From: Meandrina meandrites
Lineage: Eukaryota; Cnidaria; Anthozoa; Scleractinia; Meandrinidae
Length of the DNA stretch: 64,000 nt
Reading direction: 5' to 3'
NCBI GenBank assembly: GCA_963693305.1
Contig: OY855908.1
Coordinates: forward strand, 5,446,501-5,510,500
Shown in pieces: positions 1-13,440 of this stretch. The notes beneath the pieces were generated by a model. The model was given only the letters and a program-made list of their open reading frames with translations, did not search any database and was not told the DNA's origin. A program made the translations under genes and the position numbers. Position 1 is the stretch's first letter; the number at the start of each line of letters is the position of its first letter.

Positions 1-38
1 AAAATATGAACTCACAATTGACCTCGCTCCCACTGTGT

Positions 39-79
39 GGCTTCATAGCTCAGTTGGTAGAGCATCGCACCGGCATCGT

Positions 80-110
<31 letters not shown>
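39..110 (+). tRNA. tRNA-like sequence (Ala-GGC-like), probably a pseudo-tRNA or SINE head
   Basis: It folds with normal tRNA geometry: a 7-bp acceptor GGCTTCA/TGAAGCC, D stem GCTC/GAGC, T arm ACGGG-TTCGAAT-CCCGT, and clear pol III A-box and B-box sequences. The anticodon loop CCGGCAT at 70-76 would read GGC (Ala). It has C instead of U33 and an A-C mismatch closing the loop, and lacks the G3:U70 pair that alanyl-tRNA synthetase needs. A working tRNA-Ala is therefore unlikely; a pol III-competent, tRNA-derived repeat is the better reading. Confidence 0.5.
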
Positions 111-111
<1 letters not shown>

Positions 112-768
112 TGATTTTTTTCAGGCTTCTTTATTCCAATTGCTTAAAATTGGAAATTCACTGCGAAGATCACATATCACCTTCATTAATTAATTTCGCA
201 TAACGTTTCTTTATTATTTGAGATGCTACAGTATTTGATTATGTTACCTAGTTAATATTTAAAGTAATAAGCTCTCATAACATACCAGGGACCAATGTTC
301 CTCCAGATAATCAATTCTCTGTCTTATCATGTTCATCTCCACTTTTCCTGGAATCAAGATTAAATGATTTATACAGTATCTACAGTGCAGCTGAATTCAA
401 AAGAAAAGTACCAGGGAAATAGTGTGACATAAATAGAGACTAGACCTAATTGGCTAATTGCAGCTGGGACAGGGTGGGTGGGATGAGGACATTTTTGCCT
501 TCTGTTAAATGTGGCTTAACAATTATGGGGTCTAGCCCTTTAAATGACATGGATATAAGTAGGATATCTTTCAAATCTAGCTACAGCAGAGCTGTCGCAT
601 GGAAATTATGCCTTATATCAGTAAGATACCTGCCATGCATGGATGGAATTCCCAGGGGCACAAAGTTATGTCAACAGCCTGACGACTGGGTCAAAGGTTA
701 CACAATGATGCCTGGGTCAAAGGTTACACAATGTACTTCAAAACTGTTTGCCAGTACACCTTATATCA

Positions 769-868
769 TGGGGGCAGGAGGAGGGCTTATGAGCGGACGT
801 ATTTTTCATTTCTTGGGGGGGGGGGGGGGGGGTATAAGCAGGGGACTTATAACTGGAATTTTATGGTA
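769..868 (+). repeat. Decayed end of a TA-site MITE with a G tract
   Basis: The segment GAGGGCTTATGAGCGG...CTTATAACTGGAATTTTATGGTA resembles the right half of the intact MITE at 33966-34209 and includes a poly-G run at about 815-832. It is also present in copy B near 39688-39780, so it predates the duplication. Confidence 0.5.
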
Positions 869-899
869 ACTCACAATCATATCCACCACATGACAAAAA

Positions 900-1260
900 A
901 CATGTAATACCAAACTGTAATACCTTCTCAATCCTGCCCCACCCTACCCCACCAAAAAATATAGTATGAGCTCTAAATCCAAAATGTAATACCTCCCAAT
1001 TCCACCCCACCCCACCCCACCCCACCAAAAAATATAGTATGGGCTCTACATCCAAAATGCAATACCTCCCAATTCCACCCCACCTCACCACAAAAAATAA
1101 CATGGGCTTTCAATCCAGAATATAATACCTCCCCGTAATTTGACAAAAAATAATGCAGGCTCTATATTAATGGCTTTAGTGTCCATTTTTTGTTCCCAAC
1201 CCACTTGGAACATAATAATGGACACTAAAGCCAAAATGTAGTACCTCCCCATTCCACCCC
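900..1260. repeat. Low-complexity CCACCCC/CCCAATTCC tandem-like region
   Basis: Several diverged copies of an approximately 75-bp unit, AATACCTCCCAATTCCACCCCACCCC...AAAAAATATAGTATGGGCTC, follow one another. Copy B has fewer units (39820-40110). No coding potential is supported. Confidence 0.55.
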
Positions 1261-2309
1261 ACCCCAGTAAAGAATAGATGCTCTACCATCAAAACTAATA
1301 ATTAACCTGCCTAAAGACAAACAATGAATTATAAAAATGTCCAAACTGCTTAACATGAAGCAATATAATTATTCCTTATGACATTGTTTACAAATTGAAA
1401 GGAATGTTGAACTCACTGCACATGTTACAAGAGCATAAATAGTTTTTGCTATCTACGACCAATAGTCAGCCCTTAATGTCAGCACATTTGCTGTCACTGT
1501 AAACAGCAGTGTTGCAAAGAGAATTCAAAATGGTACTATATAATTTCAGTAAACAAGAACTGGTATTGACATTTCACAATTGTCACAATTTAGGGGGAAG
1601 CACAGACCACAATGAATGACAATGCATACAAATCTCTGATGGAATTTGCACAGCTTCACAGATGCCCAGGGTTTTCAATAAGGGCCGGCAGCCGGCGAAA
1701 CTCGCTGGCTACTCCACATGTTTTCGCCGCCTACTTCGCTTAACAACTTTCTCGAATTTTAAGAATTAGCATGATAAATAATTTGCCACAACATGAACCG
1801 CGGATCGGCCAACATTTAATTCATTTAACGCAAAAGAAACTTGCCATAATTCTTGGTTGGCTTGAAATTTAGACCAATACAGTCGCCAATGCGACTAACA
1901 TTTCACAAAAATTCTGCTTTCATCACCAAATTAAAATGGCGACGGCATTTCTTTGTGTGTTGATGATGAATAACGGGCATTTCCTCAGACATTGTGCCCT
2001 TCCAGAAAGTTATATCGAAAGATCTTTGCTTCTAAGACATCCAAAATAAGAAAAGAAGTCAATCCATTCTCTTCCTTAACTTTGCTGTAAAAGATTTGAA
2101 ATTGCCATATAATGCTTTGCAAGCCCTTGAGCATGTCATGTATGCCTATGGGTTGTGTCTCTTGTTGATTCCTTCGATAGTGGCCACAAAATCTTATAGT
2201 GATAAGATTGTTTTGTTTTTTCTTTTCAATATTTTATGTATTCAGTCCTTTTTTAGATTAAATTCCTAGAAATGATTTTAAACACTTTTGAACAAGGCCC
2301 TATTTGATT

Positions 2310-2506
2310 TAGGCTCGATTTCCAGCCGCTTTTTCGGGAAAATGAGCCTGTGGTCATCCCCCTGAAAGCACGGCTGGACGCGTGAGGTTTCCTTTGTTTG
2401 CCTTAGCCAATCAGAATTCCGCCTGCAGATTTTTGTCAGGCCAAACAGGCTGCATAAATTATGTTGTCAGAGAAAGGACCCGAGAATACGGCGGAAATCG
2501 AGCCTA
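2310..2506. mobile_element. Nested MITE with TAGGCTCGATTT ends
   Basis: A 197-bp segment starts TAGGCTCGATTTCC and ends GGAAATCGAGCCTA, so it has inverted termini of about 14 bp. Another copy of the end, GGCGGAAATCGAGCCTAT, lies at about 7741-7758 inside the same hAT element. No ORF. Confidence 0.55.
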
Positions 2507-4098
2507 TGTTTTGGAGCACTTTAAACTTTAAACCTGGAAGATTTACAACAAGAAAGCATTAGAGGAGCTGGGTAATGGTGAAAATGATTTTGTAATTCAA
2601 CCTGCAGTCAGAAACGGTGGTGACATCGTGAAAGAGACGGCGACATACAAGTCCTGCGGCATTGCTGTTCGCAAATGTTGGAGCCAGAGCTAGCTACAGC
2701 CATTACAACTTCACGTCGATTTAAGTGTGTCATTCAGAAATGGGTGAAACCGCTGGCATTTTTACCCCGAGGGCTCAGTTTATTCCTTTGGGTAATGTCT
2801 TCGGCGGCCACGAAAGTCATGCCGACCAGTGTTCTGTCTAATTCGTTTCATTTCACTTGCAGAAAGGTGTTATATTTTCAGGAAAAGCATTTAACCGACT
2901 TCAATGAAGAAGGACAATAGCTTAATTAAACGACCTCAAGCTGGATAGTTGAATACCTTAATCCTTTTGTTTACTGTTTTGTTCGCAAGTGCGTGAACGA
3001 ACTTGTGAAAGTAGGCTGAAGATTTTGAGAACTTTAACATTTCGCCTCTTAACTTGAACGCCGATTTTAATTTTAGAAACCACAGTTTTTTGAGAGCTTC
3101 AAAACGAGATGTCAAACTACTTCTCACGACCACTGAAAGCTGAGATTCGTTTTTTTTTTCGACAAAAATGGTGGTGGATTTACGCATTGTTGACCAAAAC
3201 AATGGGTCACAAGATGACATCTTTTTTCACTGGGATAAACAAAGAACAGAGTAAAGGATCGATCATAAAGATATGTTGCAACAAGTCTGTTATTTCCATG
3301 AGTAAAAGTTAAGTCGGCTGTCTGCAAAACGGCCGCTAAAAATACTTGCTCGAGAAATCCCGCCAGCTACGCAGGCTAGTCTGCAACCCGAGTAAAGATT
3401 TTGCTTCGGCGGAGCGCTACCGCTCTAAAAGCAAAACCACAAGGTTTTAACAAATTAAAACAGGTCTCTTTATACCATCTTTGGAAAAGCTTGTTTTGAT
3501 GAATTAAAATCACTGTCTGACAAAAACTGCCCACGGCTTCTTTTGTAATTGTAAACGCTGTGCATTTCAAACGGGTGAAATTTTTCGATGTTGAAATTCA
3601 CATGTAGCAAGACTTTGCAGACACATGCAATCCATTAAAATATTTTTAGCGTTTGACGCAACAACAGTTGAAACATTTTTGATAAGCAACAGATTTTCCT
3701 GGAGATATTGTACGATCTTTGAGCAATTTTATTACAGCCAGCTGATGTTTTGAATATTTCGATCGTCTCTGCGGCAAAACTACAATGTCAGCCATGGAGA
3801 TCTGAGCTGTAATTGGTCAGATCTTGTAGAACGGACCAATAGTGTTGTAGCATTCACTGTCACGCAAGGTCACGAAAGATGAAAAGCAAGGAAACACGGT
3901 CGTCGATCGAATGGATGTCCTTGATCCGTTGATCATGAGAAATTGGAAACAAAACGTCTAATAAACCAAGCAGATAAATTATGCGAGGATCAACAGCATA
4001 ATTGAGGGCACATTTGCATATGTGAACACTAAAATGGGAATATCTTAAAAACGCTTTGCTACAAAAAGCTGAAAATTTGCAGAAAGATTCCCGGGTTA

Positions 4099-5687
4099 CA
4101 GGGCTGCAAATAACGGCCGGTCAACGGACAATGTCCGGCCAAGATGACTATTTGTCCGGACAAAATTTCGGTTTGGCGGTCATTTTGACCGGTCACGTAC
4201 AAAAATAACTAGAAAAATTAATTTATTTGCATTATTTTTGGAAATTATAAGCAGTTAAATCATAAAATATCTTAGCAGCTTGCAGTCACAAAAACGGAGA
4301 GTGCAGATGAGACGGTCACGTTCTGCGGCTTTGTGAAGTTTTAGCGGTAACATACGCTAAACGGACAACAATGAATGGTCGTTTTTATACTAGAGACGTG
4401 TTACCCGTCTGGACGAGCTTCGGCAAATATTTTGCAATTCGTCCGGTTATATAAAGACGGGCACAAGACGGGTTACCCGTCTAGATGAGCTACTTTTCGA
4501 AATCCGTCGTTCAAGACGCGTTTCGAAAAGTAGCTCATCTAGACGGGTAACGCGTCTTCTGCCCGTCTTTATACTAGAGACGGATAACCGGACGAATTAC
4601 AAAATGTTTGCCGAAGCTCGTCCAGACGGGTAACGCGTCTCTAGTATAAAAACGGCCAATATCGCATCAATCATCGTGTAGTATTAACACGCAGTTACAG
4701 TTTCAGTTGTCGGGCGGGCCGGGAAAAATAGCTAGCACTCGAAAGTGGTTTATTAAATATCTGTTGAAAATGGTTATATACATTTTTGCTTCGAGTTTCG
4801 CTGGAATTTTTCGAAGGATCGGTAAATCCATTTAGTGAACAATTGACCGCAAAAGCCATCCGCTGAAATTAAAACTTTCGCTTCAGCATGAACATGTGAA
4901 TAATTGGCTTGCGTGCAGAATTTCACTGCTTTGAAATTATCGATATTTTGACGCTTTTGAATACATTTCTTGGCTTCATCTTATTCATCTTTCATTTTTC
5001 AATCTTTAGTTCGAAATTTTTGGCTTTTTCGTTGCTCACTGAGTCTCACTTTACCGCTTTGTTTTGAGTTGTGTTCATCGGTTTAGAAAAGTACTTTCAC
5101 CAGTGGTGCTTTAGAAAATAAAAGGAGTATTTTCATTAACAATGAAAGTAAAAGGTTGCCAGTGTTCATTTTGAGGAAGGAATTCTCCATTCAGGCTCGT
5201 CTCTTCACGCCACTGCGATTTGTAAATAAAGTTATCATAGATCTCAAATTACCGTTTTTCTCCACCAAGATAAAAACTACAGTGCAATTGAATTATTGAC
5301 AGTTTCAGTTGAACAGAATGAAAACCTACCTTCTACCAGAGGTTTTAAGATATTTCAGATTTTCTACAAAGTCTCATTGTTTTTGCAAGCTTTTAAAATG
5401 ATCACGCGCAGAGGTGAAAAAAATATATGGCGAGTAGAACGTAGTCTGAGGCCACTGCTTGTGGAAAAAAACCGAAATGCAAATAGCGAACATATTTAGT
5501 GATACTTTTATCGATTAAAACTTTTATGTGACGAATTTTCATGAGCATATTTTTGGCTTAATAGGCTATTTCTTGAAAAGAAATATTTTCAATATTTTGA
5601 CCGGTCAAAAACGAGACGTGACCGAGCTAAAATTGGTTTGGCCGGTCAACAAGACCGGCCACTATCCAAAAATTATTTGCAGCCCTG
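4099..5687. mobile_element. Nested 1.6 kb element with CAGGGCTGCAAATAA inverted ends
   Basis: The ends are perfect 15-bp inverted repeats: CAGGGCTGCAAATAA at 4099 and TTATTTGCAGCCCTG ending at 5687. Sub-terminal copies of GGCCGGTCAAC/GACCGGCC also mirror each other. The flanks read GGGTTA on the left (4093-4098) and GGTTA after the right end, consistent with a 5-6 bp target duplication as in some hAT families. No transposase ORF, so probably non-autonomous. It is inserted inside the 1668-8052 element. Confidence 0.75.
4376..4659. mobile_element. Fold-back (palindromic) MITE
   Basis: A nearly perfect palindrome of about 284 bp has arms starting TGGTCGTTTTTATACTAGAG and ending with the complement CTCTAGTATAAAAACGGCCA. 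The centre is near 4510 (GTCGTTCAAGACGCG). It would form a long hairpin. It is nested inside the 4099-5687 element. Confidence 0.7.
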
Positions 5688-8052
5688 GGTTAATAAAGAT
5701 TATTCACAGAAGACTATTTTGAGAAAATCGAACAACGTGTAATTTATATTTTTTTTCGACCAGTGGAAAAAGCGCCATTTTGGAATGTAACGCATAACAT
5801 AATTATACCGCGTGTTGCAAACTTTACGACACTGTTTCACTTAAATCAAGCAGAAACGTCAAATGCTATTAAAAACATCTTTAATAATGTCCAACGTAAT
5901 TGTCAAGGTACAAATAAAGTTAATAGCAGCTCTCTATGGAAAAAAAAATCAATATATATTACAGCAACACATCTCTTGTAACGCAGTTTAGTTTTGCAGT
6001 TACAGCAACACACTCTTATGCTAAAATTTCATCAGTGAAATGCCCTTTAGCTCTCAAAAAAATACGGAACAATTCTCATAACACACAGATTACATGCAAG
6101 TAATTTCAACACCAGAGGTTGAGCCGCTCCAGCGATATCTTAAAAAATACTCATCCCCGAACACTTTGTAACATGCTCCAATTCCTTCAAAATAAGCCTT
6201 ACTTGCTCAATTCTTTTCATTCTCCCCGAGAAGTTAAATGTTCCACGGACGTGGAACTGTGCACGAGCAATTCTCATAAGCTGATAAGCATGGCTGTACA
6301 GTCTGTTTCGATTTTCTTTGCTTTGAATGGAAAATATTTCCATTTTGCTCGAACCCCGAACACAAGTGAACGATCCTCCATTGTGTAACATGAACCATAC
6401 AAGAAGTTACGATCGCTACACAAAATCTGGGACGAAAATCTCGCTTCAACTCGAAGCAAAATCCCTCCATTTTCAACGCTTTTGCCTTCGAAAACATTGG
6501 GCCATATCTGGGGGGGCCTGATAGAGACTACAGGGATCAAACAAAGAATTCAACCACGTGGATTTCCCAGAAACGTGACCAGTTGCGTGACAGGGTCTTA
6601 GACGATCGGAAATGGAGGGAAACGCTAATAAATATTCAATAGGCACTTGGAGAAACAAAAAGAAAGAAAAAATTGTGTCCTGAGCATTTCAATAGTTCAG
6701 GAAAGGTGTTTTAAGCCATGTAAAAGTAATTTTAAAAAATGATCAATTTTTGCCTATGTTACGCCTTTGTACCCCTTGATTATGCTATTGATCGAGAGAA
6801 TATTCAATTTCATTTTCCAGCGAAACGTTTTCTAGCGAGCGGCGTTGTCACTATTCTTTCAAATGAACATCACTCGATCCGAGCTTCACTCCCTTGAAAT
6901 GACACGCGTATCATTTTTTTAGGAATGAGGATTTACATAAACTCAGTCAAGCGGCCACTTCTTCTGTGGTCCCAGAGGTTTCAGCTCCTTCCATTTAAAC
7001 AAAAGAAATATATCTCACCTATATCAAAGGGTTTGCGCTCTTTGGAAACGAGCCGCATCTTCAGCAAGTAATAGTTATGAATGATTAATGAGTAAGAACA
7101 ATAGCTTGAATATATGAATACTTAACGACCTCGATTTTCGGGGTTCACACTTAAATCGACGTGAAGTTGTAATGCAGTCTATGGTGAAGCCGGACAAAGA
7201 TAAATATTTCATCCGTGATAAGATACAACACATCTTGCAAGATTTGTAACAGTTAAATTAGACAGCCGAGCTTATCTGTTTAAATGCAAGTAATCATCAT
7301 CTTTAATGAAAAATTTTCAGATCTTGTCCGTTCAGAGCGAACATTTTGCGAAGTCAAAATATCTAGCAAATAGAAGCGAGCCAAACCGCTCGAGCAGAGC
7401 ATCATGCAAACGTGTAACATGTCAAAACAAAGACAAATCCGCAGTATAGTAGTGAGTCTGTGTCGGCTTGTCACAATTCTCCGTAACATTTGCTTCGCTT
7501 TGTCTCAGAATTTTTTTAGACACTCGATATTCCTTTAGCAATCTAAAATATAAACTTATCGGGTAAGCCGTAAGGCAAAGTTCGTATTGGAACGAGAAAA
7601 CATATATATATTTTTTATGCCATTTCCGGTGATCAGAAACAACGCATAAATTAAATTTTGAATCTATGTCACAGACACGATCGGCCACTCACGCATCCAG
7701 CCGTCACTTCTCGGGGAGGAAAGACCGAACACAAGAGGATGGCGGAAATCGAGCCTATATTTGATTTTGCAATCAGGCAACTAAAAATTGCGTTTGGTGA
7801 CTATTTTGTCTGCAAGATAACTAGAACCGTTGAATAAAAAGCTAGAAAATAGAGCATGAATGGTTCTGTCAAGAATGACCTAATTCTTGCCCCAGAATGC
7901 AGGAAATGCACTCTTAGAGGCTCAGATTTAAAAAGTTCCCACAGGAGCATGCCCCCGGACCCCCCTAGAAGGTCGTGTCTGCGGTGCGAGTAACCCCTTC
8001 GCCACCTACTTCTACAATTCTGCTGCCTACTTCAATTCTTATTGAAAACCCT

Positions 8053-10032
8053 CGATGCCCCAAGGGACTGAAGAGCCCTTGTTATCATATATGTGATAAT
8101 TTCTCTACCCAACCCAATAAACATCAAATAATGTAGTAAATAATAAACATGGTAACTTTTAAGCTTGGTGATAAATAATGAAGATGATCTTTTTCAACAA
8201 TGAAAGGAGCATGGGACAAAGAAAAATTCTGAGACCCCAACGGGAATAATTTGTACCCATGGCCATTCATTATCAAAATATTATAATGTGAAAGACGTAC
8301 TGCTGGCATTTGGCCTAGATTTGTACCTAGAGTTATTTTAAACTAATTCCTACCTGCAGTTTCAACTACTACCATCGTAAATTAACGTATTCAAGTACAT
8401 CACAGCTCGGGAATGAAAAGAAAATTTGGAGGAAACTGAAGAAATAAAAAAAGTAAAAGACGGAATTAAATATCATAACAAACGTTTTCTGTTGTCTTCT
8501 GAACCGATAAGAGGGGGGGGACTATTCAAGAGAATCTAGAAAACTAATGGATTGTCATTAGTCTTATTACCACCATTTGCGTTGATAATATGCGACTTCA
8601 GAAATCAAAACACATGTGGAAACGTTTCCAAGACTTCCATCAATCATGCATGTCATACCATACCATCCATTGTATGTAATATATCTATTAAGTGTGAACA
8701 CGTCACAAAGAAAAACGTTCCAATTGGGTATCAAACAGTGCATGATTCGTCATCATACTTCAAAGTTTGAAGGCATTTCAGACAATGTTTTGTACCAGCG
8801 ATCCTGAAAGCGAAGTTTGATAAATAAATTTTATGCCAACAAAACAGGAAATTTGGTTAAAGTAAACTTCTTTATAAATTTATAGGATTGGAAAGACATT
8901 TTTTGGATTTTTGTGAGACTTTACTTTCAATTTCAAGTCTTCTAGATCTGTGTTTGTAAACCGGAGGAAATTTAACAGTTTAAAGATCTTTACATGGCCA
9001 TGGAATAAAATGTATCCATCAACATTTCAACTTCATGATCACTAGTGCAAAACTTTGAAGTTTGATGATGAATCATGCAACATTTGTACGCAAGAAGAAC
9101 ATGTTTTTCACGGCATGTTCATGCCTAGATGCAATGGACGGAAATATGACATGTATGACTGATGGAAATCTTGGAAACATTTCTGCAGGTGTTTTGATTT
9201 CTGATGTCACTTATCACTGCAAGTGGTGGTAAAGCCAGAGACCTGATTTGCTATAAGAAGTGTATGCTGATATATGCAACTACAAGACATCTGCCTTATC
9301 TTTGGTCTGAATTCATTTTAGTACTGACATTGAATAATGATTGCTGGACCACTGACATCCCCAGAAATAACACAGTACACATGAAGCTCTCCAGAAGTTT
9401 TGAATTCTTCTACCTTCTAAATGTAATCTGCTTTATCGACAGAGAGGATGATTTCTTGTGAAAGACAAATATCAAATGCAGAAAACTTGTGGGGGTGATC
9501 TTGCCTACATGCAGATTTGTGCCTAATGTGTGGTTTCAGTAAATTTCCATACCCCACCCACCCATGGAGGGAATTGGAAATTGCAAAGGGGTGGGATCCA
9601 AAGGCCCAGGAAATTCTGGTAGGAGGGGGGTTGTCAGTGACAATTGCATTTCCAGATGGTGAAGTTTGATGCCGCGCAAATTACTAACCTTGGGCATAAG
9701 CCATAACTTTTGGTTAAACTTTTGGGTTCAAAATCATGGCTGCAGCTTATCAACGAAACCATTGCTGTCAAGGGGTGTACACCCCAGTCTTGCTTGCCAG
9801 TAGGTGTTTCAAGCAGTTTAAAACGACCTTTGGTCCATCTTTGCATCATGTCACACAAATTCAATATGGCGTCTCATAATGCTGGCCTAGCGACCGACTT
9901 TGGGTTTAAATTATTCTGCATATAGCCAGAAAGGAGAGCTTATTTCTTGGGATTGTGGAAAAATATATGTCATCTTTCAAATCCTTGAACAATTTGATAT
10001 GTTTCATTTTTGAGCTCAAGTCAATACCTTAA
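8053..10032. other. Non-coding part of segment A, with a large imperfect inverted repeat
   Basis: No gene is supported. It contains one tRNA-less copy of the repeat that is tandemly expanded in segment B (about 8135-8290). It also has an imperfect inverted repeat: 8560-8775 pairs with 9055-9245 around a centre near 8910. Both features are mirrored in segment B at 42600-43300. Confidence 0.5.
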
Positions 10033-10389
10033 AGACCCTTTGTCACTTATCATAATGCACCGCATGGGCTTCCAGCTGAATCATGGACCACGTAACCGCC
10101 ATTATTGGTGAATTTTGCGATTCTACGCAAAATCCGTGTGCTCAGATGATATAAATGAAAATATAAAATGTGACAGGCCAAACACGGCTCCCGCTGGTTG
10201 CTAAATGTAAGCCTTCAATTTGTCAACGGAGGATTTTACGCTCTCTAGAGCAGTTACAGTAATAATCTTTATGCCATTGTGCTTGCTGGCTCTGTGGCAT
10301 ACTTCGTTAGATTTATTGGCTCATGTTTGTCGAAAGATCAGTTCATAATAAACAATGCGTGGTGCATCACAGTAAGTGACAAAGGGTCT
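10033..10389. mobile_element. TTAA-site MITE (piggyBac-like)
   Basis: A 357-bp insertion begins AGACCCTTTGTCACTTA and ends with the inverted TAAGTGACAAAGGGTCT. It is flanked by TTAA on both sides (10029-10032 and 10390-10393). TTAA duplication is the hallmark of piggyBac elements. Copy B has an unrelated MITE in exactly the same TTAA. Confidence 0.85.
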
Positions 10390-10393
10390 TTAA

Positions 10394-12871
10394 GATGCTC
10401 TGATTGACCGGTTATACACTTAATTGTCAATTGTCAAGTTTTACAAGAGAAAGCAGACTAATGTTTAGAACATTTGCACAATATTTCTTTTTAAAGTGTT
10501 TTTTGCCTGAGGAGCTGGGGGATTTTTTTGGAAATTCTGGAGGGGAGGGGGGGTTTATTAATCCAAAAAAAAATGAAATTCCCTCTGTGGTGCGGGTATG
10601 GATATTTTCTGGAACCACACAATTAAATTTACCAAGATATTTCCAACCTGCAGTTTACTACATCATAAATCACACTTTCACTTTGAATTTGTAAGCTTGT
10701 GACCAAAGATGACTGAAATATTCTACCACCAGTGAAAAACACCTGAAACAAAAAAGAAATTAGAAATATAATTAAATTTAATATCTTATTATCTAAAGAA
10801 TACCTTAGCTTTCAGAAGGATGATTTCTAAGCAAAATACCGCACTTATATCTTCGACACACAAGCAAACTGAAGGAATGGGGTAAACAGGTTAAAATAAT
10901 CACAAAGCCAATAAAATCACTTATTCTGACAAGAGGTCCCGCAAAAAGACTGTGTGACTTCCAATCTTCATTTCTTTAAAAGCAACAATTTGATGATTGC
11001 ACGACTAGCAACGCACCAATACATGAACACATATTAGCTCTTTCCAGCAGCGAGGATGATAGCTCTGTCCTATTCAAGGCAAATATCAAATGTGGAAATT
11101 AATCCTGCGGGTTGATCTAGATTCCTATCAATAAAGAGGTTCACTAAAATTTCTACCTGCAGTTGAAACAACTACGTCGACAATCACATTTTCGCTTTGA
11201 ATTTCACAGCTCAGGTCCTGTAATAGATGACAACAATACACTTAAAACAAACAAAGTTTTGCACAACTGTATACAGAAATGTGCTCTCAAAAATTCGATC
11301 GAGGAAGGCGGAAGTGAATACAGCTCATTAAATGATCCAGAAACCAGTGTTGAAACAAACAAATAGAAACCTTGTACTCCTGTTAATAACTCACGAATAA
11401 CGAATAATCGTCATGAAATTACCTTGTTACAGAAAACCAGATCTGCAGTTCTGCAAAGCTGAGCAATTTTCAACTCAGCAAACAACAAAACAACACCTCG
11501 AGTTGGAATGGAAGGCAAAATGAAAGTAACCCGCACAGAGATCTGGGACTGACCCATAATGCCCCATAATCCCCCAGCGTGCAAAGTCAGGAATGGCGCT
11601 GGATTTTCAACCTTTGGAAGTGTGGAATGATGTCCAAGGACGCATGATGAGCTAGACTGTTCACAGCCCTCTATTTTTTTCGTGTTTTTCTTCGATCATT
11701 GAACGCGGGGAAAGAGTGGTGAGTGAACTGGACGACAGCGCAAAACGAGAGGCATCCTGCGTACTTTACGCTTCGCGCTCACTTTCTCGCTTTTCCTCGC
11801 GTTGAAAAATAGAGGTTGTGAACAGTCCAATGATGAGCCTTTATAATATCATGCATTTTATTCGGTGTCTGACATTTGCATGCAGACTGAAGACTAATAG
11901 TGAATATTGTGTCACAATTTATACAATTATTGAGATCGTAAACAGGCTAACGAGAGCGCTATTCAGGGTAATCTGAGTGACAGTCTTTTAATTTTAATCT
12001 GCAGTCTGCAAATGCCAGCCACCCCAGTACTGCAGCTCTTGGAAGCTTTTTATTCCATTGCTCTTTGTTGGAAAGTAGCTGCAATGTGTTCAGGCCTAAA
12101 GACATTGCTTGGGTTCTTTGTTTCCTATATAATTAACATGTACAAATGTCGTTTCCACCATTACCTGGTAAATATGTTCTATTTTCTTGTATTTACATCT
12201 ACTTGTTTTTGTTTTTTTCTTCTGTATCGTGTTTTACAACCCGGGTAAAATTTGTAATTTTTTAATACTCAGCTCGTTTAGTGTTTGGCTATTCTGAGTA
12301 CTTTTCAATCGCTTTTCTATTAATTTTTTTTTGTATTTTTTTTTTTTGTGGCGGCTAATTGTTGTTCGCTTGGTTGTTGACCCAAGCTCGTCCTAGGGCG
12401 ATTTTTGAGGGGTCTAATTAGTGTCCGAAGGGAAGGGTGGGTCAGGATTTATCACTGGAGGACGTGGAAATGTTTGCACTGATATTTAGAAGGTGCCCGA
12501 TCCATCTGAAAAGATTTAGCTACGTATAAGAATACTCCATGACTAAGAAAGGTGCGCTTGGGTGCTCTTTTCCTCTTTCGTTTCTCAGCGCTTAAAGAAA
12601 AGTCTACAGTCTAAGCGCTTGCGAAAAGAAAAGGCGCCTGATTGCTGGTTTCGTAATAACCCATCAAACCAACTGATACAACACTGCCTAGACTTGCGGA
12701 TTTATCAACAGTTCTTTTACATACATTTTTACGATGGAACCGAGTTGCAGCCATGCTTGGTTGATCCGTAAAGGCGTCATCTTGAATGTCGGGCATGGCT
12801 TTGGTCATCGAAAAAAAATAATAAAATAAAATAAACAAAACAACAAAAAAATACGTTTTGGAAAGTAGACC
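10394..12871. other. Non-coding part of segment A
   Basis: This stretch is collinear with 45162-50285 of segment B once the B-specific insertions are removed. The open frames are short and not shared in frame between the copies. No gene, RNA or intact element is supported. Confidence 0.5.
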
Positions 12872-13440
12872 CACAGGCAGTCAATGCAAGGCTCTGTGTT
12901 TGAGACCGTGTGACGTAAGCGTCACGGTACGCGCCATTTGATCTCATACATTCACTGTAATTTGTAACGACTGACCTCGGCTTGACCCAACTGATCGCGA
13001 GAAATGCTCCATAAAATACTGGATTTTGCATCTTTTGATCCCCAATTGTCATCTACTGTAAGCCAGATAAATAAAGTTCACTTATCTTTTTTCTTTTGCG
13101 AGGTATTTTGCGATTTTATGGGTTTTTTTGGTCGTTAATTCCTCGCTAGCCGTAACCGACCCCAAACAAAACGAGGAATTAACGACCAAAAAAACCCATA
13201 AAATTGCAAAATACCTCGCAAAAGAAAAAAGATAAGCGAACTTTATTTATCTGGCTTACAGTAGATCACAATTTGGGATCAAAAGATGCAAAATCCAGTA
13301 TTTTATGGAGCATTTCTCGCGATCAGTTGGGCCAAGCTGAGGTCAGTCGTTACAAATTACAGTGAATGTATGAGATCAAATAGCGCGTACCGTGACGCTT
13401 ACGTCACACGGTCTCAAACACAGAGCCTTGTCTGCCTGTG
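12872..13440. mobile_element. 569-bp fold-back element with GTAGACC target duplication
   Basis: The whole insertion is a giant palindrome: its arms mirror each other across a centre near 13150 (TCGCTAGCCGTAACCGACC). The ends are CACAGGCAG and CTGCCTGTG. The 7-bp sequence GTAGACC flanks both sides (12865-12871 and 13441-13447) and occurs once at the empty site in copy B (GAAAGTAGACCTAGTG, about 50270). No ORF is meaningful; it would be mobilised in trans. Superfamily unassigned. Confidence 0.85.

Larger units (their letters stand above)
1668..8052. mobile_element. hAT-like DNA transposon, 6.4 kb, non-autonomous or decayed
   Basis: The termini are a 15-bp inverted repeat, AGGGTTTTCAATAAG at 1668-1682 and its exact complement ending at 8052. 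It is flanked by an 8-bp target duplication with one difference, AGATGCCC (1660-1667) and CGATGCCC (8053-8060). Copy B keeps the empty site AGATGCCCCAAGG at 40508-40520, which proves the insertion boundaries. An 8-bp duplication fits the hAT superfamily. No transposase ORF is visible. A 30-bp inverted pair (about 2698-2727 and 7147-7176) and at least two nested elements lie inside. Confidence 0.85.

Noticed and set aside
39..110. Functional tRNA-Ala gene
   Set aside because: C33 in place of U33, a mismatched loop-closing pair and no G3:U70.
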